Below the pieces are notes generated by a model. The model saw only the letters and a list, made by a program, of their open reading frames with translations, ran no database searches and was not told where the DNA came from. The position numbers and the translations under genes were made by a program. A DNA stretch of 34,975 nt from an uncultured Erwinia sp. GTDB lineage: Bacteria; Pseudomonadota; Gammaproteobacteria; Enterobacterales; Enterobacteriaceae. The DNA is taken from contig CAJYIY010000099.1 in the NCBI GenBank assembly GCA_913775305.1, positions 1 to 34,975 on the forward strand. The letters are read 5' to 3'. The stretch's first letter is position 1, and each line of letters starts with the position of its first letter. This document shows, in pieces, positions 28,881 through 34,975 of this stretch.

Positions 28881-30074
28881 TCATAAAAAACGAGAGACCA
28901 GGGACGTTGCCTGGGCACGCGCTTCGCGATCGATAGCGATAACTGCCTCTACGCTCTGCGGTTCCTGGCTTGACAGTTTTTCCAGTACCGCAACATTTAA
29001 TGCTGCAATATCGGTAAAGCGGATTTGCGATGCCAGAAACGCCGCAACGGCGATCTCATTGGCCGCATTCAGCGCGGTGGTCGCCGCCTGTCCGGCAAGA
29101 CTGGCATCAATGGCAAGCTTCAGGCACGGGTAACGCGCATAATCTGGTTCCGCAAACGTGAGCGCCTTCATGCGGGTGAAGTCCAGCGGCTGAGCGCCTG
29201 ACTTAACGCGCTCCGGCCACGCCATTGCATGAGCAATTAGCGTACGCATGTCCGGTGAACCCAGCTGCGCAATCACGCTGCCGTCACGATAGCGAACCAT
29301 TGAGTGGATCACTGACTGCGGATGCAGAATCACTTCCATCTGCGCATCCGTGGCGTTGAACAGCCAGCGAGCTTCGATATATTCCAGGCCTTTGTTCATC
29401 ATGGTGGCCGAATCAACGGAGATTTTTTTCCCCATTGACCAGTTCGGATGTGCACACGCCTGTTCTGGCGTAACGCGGCTGAGTTCAGCCAGCGGTGTGT
29501 CACGGAACGGGCCACCCGACCCCGTGAGGATAATGCTGTCGATGCCATTTTCCTCAAGCGAAGCGTACCCTAACTGCTGCTGTAAAGAAGCAGGCAAACT
29601 CTGAAAAATGGCATTATGCTCGCTGTCGATTGGCAACAGCTGGGCTTTGGACGCGCTGACGGCCTCAATAAACAGCCGCCCGCAGGTCACCAGCGCTTCT
29701 TTATTCGCCAGCAGCACCTGTTTACCTGCACGAATTGCCGCCAGCGTCGGCAGTAATCCGGCCGCGCCGACAATCGCAGCCATCACCTGATCAACGTCAT
29801 CCAGCGAGGCCAGATCGCAGGCTGCCTGCTCACCGCTCAGCACTTCCGTCTTCACGTTCAGGCTCTGCAAGCGCAAACGCAGGTCTACTGCCGCCTGCTC
29901 GTCGGCCATCGCGGCATAGGCGGGGCGAAACGCCAGGCATTGTTCAACCATCAGTTCAACATTGCGCCCGGCAACCAGCGCCCTGACGGAAAACAGATGG
30001 GGATTAGCACGGATAACGGCCAGCGTACTGGTGCCGATTGAGCCGGTCGAACCGAGAATGGTCAATTGCTTCAT
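28881..30074 (-). CDS. dxr: 1-deoxy-D-xylulose 5-phosphate reductoisomerase
   Basis: Second step of the MEP isoprenoid pathway: makes 2-C-methylerythritol 4-phosphate using NADPH. Target of fosmidomycin. The 397 residues (E. coli 398) show the NADPH-binding glycine motif GSTGSIG (8-14). The metal/substrate core [11 protein letters not shown] is followed by GSGGPFRD and [26 protein letters not shown] start. It lies after frr, separated by a terminator-like hairpin, and before uppS. Confidence 0.98.
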   Translation of the reverse strand: MKQLTILGSTGSIGTSTLAVIRANPHLFSVRALVAGRNVELMVEQCLAFRPAYAAMADEQAAVDLRLRLQSLNVKTEVLSGEQAACDLASLDDVDQVMAAIVGAAGLLPTLAAIRAGKQVLLANKEALVTCGRLFIEAVSASKAQLLPIDSEHNAIFQSLPASLQQQLGYASLEENGIDSIILTGSGGPFRDTPLAELSRVTPEQACAHPNWSMGKKISVDSATMMNKGLEYIEARWLFNATDAQMEVILHPQSVIHSMVRYRDGSVIAQLGSPDMRTLIAHAMAWPERVKSGAQPLDFTRMKALTFAEPDYARYPCLKLAIDASLAGQAATTALNAANEIAVAAFLASQIRFTDIAALNVAVLEKLSSQEPQSVEAVIAIDREARAQATSLVSRFL

Positions 30075-30152
30075 GAGCTGCTCTGTTTAGTGACCCGGCA
30101 CAGGCGGCTCCGGGGAGAGGCAAAACCGCCCTTTGGGGGAATGGATAAATGC

Positions 30153-30203
30153 AAAACGCCGCCAGATCGGCCGTTCCGGGGAAGGCGATCTGTACGGCGT
30201 TTT
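30153..30203 (-). terminator. Terminator after frr (bidirectional shape)
   Basis: Long stem-loop: AAAACGCCG (30153-30161) with CGGCGTTTT (30195-30203), continued inside by AGATCG/CGATCT. On the minus strand it ends in TTTT followed by GC. It lies in the frr-dxr gap. Confidence 0.8.
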
Positions 30204-30220
30204 ATCGGATCATGATGAAA

Positions 30221-30778
30221 TCAGAATTCCATCAATTCCGCTTCTTTCTCAGCCAGTGCGGCATCGACTTTCTTGATGAACAAATCGGTCATCTTCTGCA
30301 CATCTTCCTGTGAGCGACGATCGTCATCTTCACTGATCTCTTTCTCTTTCAGCAGCGCTTTCAGCTTGTCGTTGGCATCACGGCGCACATTACGCACGGA
30401 AACACGTCCCTGCTCCGCTTCACCGCGCACGATCTTAATCAGATCTTTACGGCGCTCTTCGGTCAGCGGGGGAAGTGGAACGCGGATATCGCTGCCCGCC
30501 GAGCTTGGGTTCAGACCCAGATCGGAGGACATGATCGCTTTCTCAACGGCGCTACCGATTGAACGGTCAAAAATGTTGATTTTCAGCGTACGGGAATCTT
30601 CAACGGTGATGCTGGCCAGCTGACGCAGCGGCGTGGCCGAACCGTAATAGTCCACCATGATACCGTCGAGAATGCTCGGTGAGGCACGACCGGTGCGGAT
30701 TTTGTTAATGTTGTTTTTAAATGCTTCCACGCATTTTTCCATGCGTGTTTCTGCATCTTTCTTGATGTCGTTAGTCAC
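30221..30778 (-). CDS. frr: Ribosome recycling factor
   Basis: With EF-G, splits post-termination ribosomes. The 185-residue protein equals E. coli RRF. It consists of a three-helix bundle and a small beta domain, with conserved [33 protein letters not shown] and [10 protein letters not shown]. The start is GTG (30776-30778) after AAGGG. A 28-codon upstream extension is open but not part of the family. It is downstream of pyrH by about 150 bases, a gap that contains a stem-loop. Confidence 0.97.
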   Translation of the reverse strand: MTNDIKKDAETRMEKCVEAFKNNINKIRTGRASPSILDGIMVDYYGSATPLRQLASITVEDSRTLKINIFDRSIGSAVEKAIMSSDLGLNPSSAGSDIRVPLPPLTEERRKDLIKIVRGEAEQGRVSVRNVRRDANDKLKALLKEKEISEDDDRRSQEDVQKMTDLFIKKVDAALAEKEAELMEF

Positions 30779-30808
30779 GTTGTAACCCTTGGATTCTGTT
30801 TGAACCAC

Positions 30809-30831
30809 CGGCTTCTGTCTGACAGAAGCCG
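30809..30831 (-). other. Stem-loop in the pyrH-frr gap
   Basis: Perfect 9-bp stem CGGCTTCTG/CAGAAGCCG with loop TCTGA, about 30 bases upstream of the frr start. On the minus strand it is followed by GTGGTTCAAAC, without a U run. Possible attenuator for pyrH-to-frr read-through. Confidence 0.5.
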
Positions 30832-30932
30832 TTCGAATACGATGAGAGTGTCCTGCATACAAGCTAGCATGGGTAACCCCGTTACCGATGCTACACGGGC
30901 AGAATATACCTTATTTTACTCGCAGACTGATA

Positions 30933-31658
30933 TTAATGCGTAATCAGCGTGCCTTCTTTTTCGCCCATCACCACGCGACGCAGTGCGCCAGGTTTGTTCA
31001 TATTGAACACGCGGATAGGCAACTGGTGATCGCGCGCCAGGGTAAAGGCGGCCAGATCCATCACTTTAAGTTCCTGATCCAGCACCTCAGTATAGGTCAG
31101 CTGTTCATACAGCGTTGCGTCCGGATTCTTCACGGGATCGGCAGAGTAAACGCCATCCACTTTTGTCGCTTTCAGTACCACATCGGCTTCAATTTCGATT
31201 CCACGCAGGCAGGCTGCGGAGTCGGTGGTAAAGAAGGGGTTGCCGGTACCGGCAGAGAAAATCACCACGCGGTTGTTACGCAGCAGGCTAATCGCCTCTG
31301 CCCAGCTGTAGTTGTCGCAAACGCCGTTCAGCGGGATTGCCGACATCAGACGGGCGTTCACATAGGCGCGGTGCAGTGCATCACGCATTGCCAGGCCGTT
31401 CATTACGGTAGCCAGCATCCCCATGTGGTCGCCAACAACGCGGTTCATGCCGGCCTGCGCCAGGCCCGCGCCACGGAACAGGTTCCCCCCACCGATGACC
31501 ACACCCACCTGAATGCCCAGTTCAACCAGCTCTTTTACTTCCTGAGCCATACGATCCAGAACGCTGGCATCAATACCAAAGCCTTCTGCACCTTGCAGTG
31601 CTTCGCCACTCAGTTTCAGCAGGATACGTTGATATACGGGTTTTGCATTAGTTGCCAT
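30933..31658 (-). CDS. pyrH: Uridylate kinase
   Basis: Phosphorylates UMP to UDP; allosterically activated by GTP and inhibited by UTP in E. coli. The 241 residues (E. coli length) show the amino-acid-kinase fold: [41 protein letters not shown] and [14 protein letters not shown] chose ATG 31656-31658 (MATNAKPV), which has AGGAAA upstream; a 7-codon extension is open. The preceding gap carries an 11-base direct repeat. Confidence 0.97.
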   Translation of the reverse strand: MATNAKPVYQRILLKLSGEALQGAEGFGIDASVLDRMAQEVKELVELGIQVGVVIGGGNLFRGAGLAQAGMNRVVGDHMGMLATVMNGLAMRDALHRAYVNARLMSAIPLNGVCDNYSWAEAISLLRNNRVVIFSAGTGNPFFTTDSAACLRGIEIEADVVLKATKVDGVYSADPVKNPDATLYEQLTYTEVLDQELKVMDLAAFTLARDHQLPIRVFNMNKPGALRRVVMGEKEGTLITH

Positions 31659-31778
31659 GGTGTTTTTTCCTGGAAGCAATCATCGAAAAAAGGGGTATAA
31701 ACTGTGCGGTATCATCCTGGAAGCAGGAGAAAAATGCTATTGGGATGAGACTGAAATTGCGCTGCGCCAGAGGCAGGC

Positions 31779-31806
31779 AAAAAAGAACCGCCGTTTGGCG
31801 GTTCTT
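31779..31806 (-). terminator. Rho-independent terminator after tsf
   Basis: Ten-bp stem AAGAACCGCC/GGCGGTTCTT (31783-31792 and 31797-31806) with a four-base loop; on the minus strand it runs into six Ts. It starts 10 bases after the tsf stop. Confidence 0.94.
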
Positions 31807-31815
31807 CTGTCGAAA

Positions 31816-32667
31816 TTAAGACTGTTTAGACATTGCAGCAACTTCTGCTGCGAAATCAGTCTCAACCTTCTCAATACCTTCACCCACTTCGAAGCGGATG
31901 AAGTTAACAACGTCAGCGTTGTGCTCTTTCAGTACCTGGCCCACAGTTTTGCTTGGGTCGATAACGAAAGGCTGGCCGGTCAGAGAAACTTCGCCGGTGA
32001 ATTTCTTCATGCGGCCTTCAACCATTTTCTCTGCGATTTCTTTCGGCTTACCAGACTGCATGGCGATGTCCAGCTGAACCTGGTACTCTTTCTCTACCAC
32101 TTCAGCAGACACGTCTTCTGGCTTAACGAATTCTGGCTTGCTGGCTGCAACGTGCATTGCAATCTGCTTAACCAGTTCTTCGTCTGCGCCTTTCGCGGAG
32201 ATCAGAACGCCGATACGTGCGCCGTGCAGGTAGCTACCCAGCACTTCGCCTTCCAGGGAAGAGATGCGACGGATATTGATGTTTTCACCGATTTTAGCCA
32301 CCAGCGCAACACGCTCTTCTTCGAACTGGGCTTTCAGCACTTCGATATCAGTGATTTTGCCAGCAACAGCGGCGTCCAGCACTTTATCAGCGAAAGCCTG
32401 GAAACCGGCATCTTTAGCCACGAAGTCGGTCTGGCAGTTAACTTCCAGAATCACGCTGTAGTTGCCGTCGATTTTGGTCTTGATCACGCCGTCAGCAGCA
32501 ACGTTGCCTGCTTTCTTAGCCGCTTTGATCGCGCCAGATTTACGCATATTCTCGATCGCCAGCTCGATGTCGCCGCTCGCTTCGGTCAGTGCTTTTTTAC
32601 AATCCATCATGCCAGCGCCAGTGCGCTCGCGCAGTTCTTTTACCAGAGCAGCGGTAATGTCAGCCAT
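31816..32667 (-). CDS. tsf: Translation elongation factor Ts
   Basis: Nucleotide exchange factor for EF-Tu. The 283 residues match E. coli. An N-terminal UBA-like domain ([21 protein letters not shown]) is followed by the EF-Tu-contacting TDFVAKD motif (about residues 80-86). The core and coiled-coil subdomains come next. ATG start. It follows rpsB across a gap of 200 bases containing a terminator/attenuator, so part of the transcription from the rpsB promoter should stop before it. Confidence 0.98.
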   Translation of the reverse strand: MADITAALVKELRERTGAGMMDCKKALTEASGDIELAIENMRKSGAIKAAKKAGNVAADGVIKTKIDGNYSVILEVNCQTDFVAKDAGFQAFADKVLDAAVAGKITDIEVLKAQFEEERVALVAKIGENINIRRISSLEGEVLGSYLHGARIGVLISAKGADEELVKQIAMHVAASKPEFVKPEDVSAEVVEKEYQVQLDIAMQSGKPKEIAEKMVEGRMKKFTGEVSLTGQPFVIDPSKTVGQVLKEHNADVVNFIRFEVGEGIEKVETDFAAEVAAMSKQS

Positions 32668-32790
32668 TCTCTAAATCCTCGGTTTGTCAGCATCTGCTGC
32701 AGCTCACCAGTTGGCGAGTCCACATCACATGTCTATTTCTCGGGAGATACATTCTGCCTCGCCAATTGTGACAAGTGGCAAAGCGAAGTC

Positions 32791-32820
32791 GAAAAAATAA
32801 AGGGGCCACTGAGGCCCCTT
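32791..32820 (-). terminator. Terminator/attenuator between rpsB and tsf
   Basis: Stem AAGGGGCC/GGCCCCTT (32800-32807 and 32813-32820) with a five-base loop; the minus-strand tail is TTTATTTTTTC. Its place, after the first gene of a two-gene unit, suggests attenuation setting the S2 to EF-Ts ratio. Confidence 0.88.
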
Positions 32821-32867
32821 ACAGATTCACATCTGATTGATAAGGGCTCTGCGAAGAGCAAGCCTTA

Positions 32868-33774
<907 letters not shown>

Positions 33775-33780
33775 GCGCGC

Positions 33781-33810
33781 TTTATACCATAAACTCGCCG
33801 CAGACGCCAA
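33781..33810 (-). promoter_or_regulatory. rpsB promoter
   Basis: On the minus strand: -35 TTGGCG (33805-33810), 18-base spacer, extended -10 TGGTATAAA (TATAAA at 33781-33786). A GC-rich discriminator (GCGCGCC) follows, typical of ribosomal protein promoters under stringent control. Confidence 0.78.
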
Positions 33811-33881
33811 TCATTGTTGCTGGATTAATCGGCAGCCTGCCGTCCAGACCGCCGCGAAACGCGCATCGCCCTAAACGACAA

Positions 33882-33910
33882 TTGGCAGCATCCGGACGGG
33901 CTGTTACCAT
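33882..33910 (+). promoter_or_regulatory. Candidate map promoter
   Basis: TTGGCA (33882-33887), 17 bases, TACCAT (33905-33910), about 50 bases before the map start and back-to-back with the rpsB promoter. Confidence 0.5.
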
Positions 33911-33929
33911 AACAGGACTTTCTTTATGA

Positions 33930-33948
33930 TTGCCGCAAATGACGGCAA
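33930..33948 (+). other. Stem-loop in the map 5' UTR
   Basis: TTGCCG (33930-33935) pairs with CGGCAA (33943-33948) across a seven-base loop, 15 bases before the map ATG. The stretch between has only GGACG as a weak ribosome-binding site, so the hairpin may influence initiation. Confidence 0.45.
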
Positions 33949-33963
33949 ATACGGACGCAGTGA

Positions 33964-34758
33964 ATGGCAATTTCAATTAAAACCCCTGAAGAAATCGAAA
34001 AAATGCGCGTGGCAGGCCGCCTCGCAGCCGAAGTTCTTGAGATGATCGAGCCCCACGTGAAACCCGGCGTGAGCACCGCGGAACTGGATCGTCTGTGCCA
34101 CGATCATATCGTCAACAAACAGCAGGCCGTTTCCGCCTGTCTCGGCTACCACGGTTTCCCGAAATCGGTTTGTATTTCCGTAAACGAAGTGGTGTGTCAC
34201 GGTATTCCCAGCGACGAAAAAATCCTGAAAGACGGTGATGTGGTCAACATCGACGTGACGGTGATCAAAGATGAATATCATGGTGACACCTCCACCATGT
34301 TTATCGTCGGTAAACCCACCATTCAGGGCGAGCGCCTGTGCCGCGTGACTCAGGAGAGTCTCTATCTGGCACTGCGTATGGTCAAACCGGGCATTCGCCT
34401 GCGCACCCTCGGCCGTGAAATTCAGAAATTTGTTGAAGCAGAGCAGTTCTCAGTCGTACGTGAATACTGCGGCCACGGGATCGGCAAAGGTTTCCACGAA
34501 GAGCCACAGGTTCTGCACTATGATGCCGATGATGGCGGTGTGGTGCTGCAGGCTGGTATGGCGTTTACTATCGAACCGATGGTCAACGTTGGTGACTACC
34601 GCATCCGCACAATGAAAGACGGCTGGACGGTAAAAACCAAAGATCGCAGCTTGTCCGCACAGTATGAACATACTATTGTAGTGACGGAAAACGGCTGCGA
34701 AATTATGACGCTGCGTAAAGATGAAACCCTTCCGTCAGTTCTGACGCACGAAGGTTAA
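33964..34758 (+). CDS. map: Methionine aminopeptidase type I
   Basis: Removes the initiator methionine from nascent proteins. The 264 residues equal E. coli MetAP. The five metal ligands are all in place at the E. coli numbers: D97 (NIDVTV), D108 (HGDTS), H171 (GHGIG), E204 (TIEPM) and E235 (QYEHT). ATG start. Divergent from rpsB, a nearly universal enterobacterial pairing. A strong terminator follows, then glnD. Confidence 0.98.
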   Translation: MAISIKTPEEIEKMRVAGRLAAEVLEMIEPHVKPGVSTAELDRLCHDHIVNKQQAVSACLGYHGFPKSVCISVNEVVCHGIPSDEKILKDGDVVNIDVTVIKDEYHGDTSTMFIVGKPTIQGERLCRVTQESLYLALRMVKPGIRLRTLGREIQKFVEAEQFSVVREYCGHGIGKGFHEEPQVLHYDADDGGVVLQAGMAFTIEPMVNVGDYRIRTMKDGWTVKTKDRSLSAQYEHTIVVTENGCEIMTLRKDETLPSVLTHEG

Positions 34759-34790
34759 TCGCCGAAAAATCGACCCTTACAGTGAGTCTG

Positions 34791-34813
34791 AAGCCGGCAT
34801 CCGCCGGCTTTTT
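34791..34813 (+). terminator. Rho-independent terminator after map
   Basis: Eight-bp stem AAGCCGGC/GCCGGCTT (34791-34798 and 34803-34810), loop ATCC, then TTT. It lies between map and the next gene. Confidence 0.92.
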
Positions 34814-34844
34814 AATGTCTGCAGTATCTGTCCGGAGCGGTGAA

Positions 34845-34975
34845 ATGAGTAAAGATGTGACCGAAGCCAGCACGCTGAAAAAATTAACCAAATCCCCCAT
34901 ACTCTGGGAAGACGCTGAAATTACTCGAGAATTTCTAAAAAACCACCTGGATAATTTTCAGCAGCATCTGGCCGG
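34845..34975 (+). CDS. glnD: Probable GlnD (PII uridylyltransferase), N-terminal fragment cut by the window edge
   Basis: An open frame starts at ATG 34845, eight bases after GGAG, and runs off the window after 43 codons (MSKDVTEASTLKK at the start, HLDNFQQHLAG at the edge). In E. coli glnD follows map in the same orientation. The segment WEDAEITREFLKNHLDNFQ has the spacing of the early GlnD helix (Trp, then a Leu/Ile-Thr, then a helix ending in F-Q). The nucleotidyltransferase motif lies beyond the window, so the name rests mainly on gene order. Confidence 0.75.
   Translation, partial: MSKDVTEASTLKKLTKSPILWEDAEITREFLKNHLDNFQQHLA

Overview
This window is a stretch of core chromosome from a gammaproteobacterium of the order Enterobacterales. 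Gene content, order, protein lengths and motifs follow the Escherichia coli region around rrnH, gmhB, bamA, dnaE and rpsB almost gene for gene, with the strand inverted. Sequence divergence, the lack of nlpE/yaeF beside proS, and an extra lipoprotein gene between accA and ldcC point to a relative outside Escherichia/Salmonella. An Erwinia/Pantoea-type organism is my best guess, but I could not test it. The comparisons with E. coli rest on remembered family knowledge, not on a search.

Left part (1-7140). On the minus strand, positions 1-300 hold the promoters and antitermination leader of a ribosomal RNA operon whose 16S gene lies beyond the left edge. gmhB (heptose phosphatase for LPS) reads into it. 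Divergent from gmhB is the methionine importer operon metN-metI-metQ under a MetJ-type operator, then rcsF (envelope stress sensor), a 424-base spacer without a recognisable gene, trmO (tRNA methylase) and proS (prolyl-tRNA synthetase), which ends in a strong terminator.

Middle part (7200-13870). yaeQ-arfB (ribosome rescue) run on the minus strand and the overlapping pair yaeP-rof (Rho inhibitor) on the plus strand. Then on the minus strand come tilS (tRNA-Ile lysidine synthetase), yaeR (VOC protein), ldcC (lysine decarboxylase) and an unidentified Tat/lipobox protein gene, the only clearly accessory gene seen.

Right-centre (13889-28690). A long minus-strand cluster, in transcription order uppS-cdsA-rseP-bamA-skp-lpxD-fabZ-lpxA-lpxB-rnhB-dnaE-accA. 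It joins undecaprenyl and phospholipid precursor synthesis, sigma-E proteolysis, outer-membrane protein assembly, lipid A synthesis, fatty acid synthesis and DNA replication. Genes are tightly packed, often overlapping or a few bases apart, and the cluster closes with a terminator after accA.

Right part (28881-34975). Also on the minus strand: rpsB-tsf, pyrH, frr and dxr, with terminators or attenuators after rpsB, tsf and frr and a structured S2 leader before rpsB. Divergent from rpsB are map on the plus strand, its terminator, and the start of a gene most likely to be glnD, cut by the window edge.

I found no CRISPR array, tRNA gene, insertion sequence, prophage or recognisable defence system. 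The noteworthy items are small: the orphan lipoprotein gene, the unexplained rcsF-trmO spacer, several intergenic stem-loops, and a changed sorting residue in MetQ.
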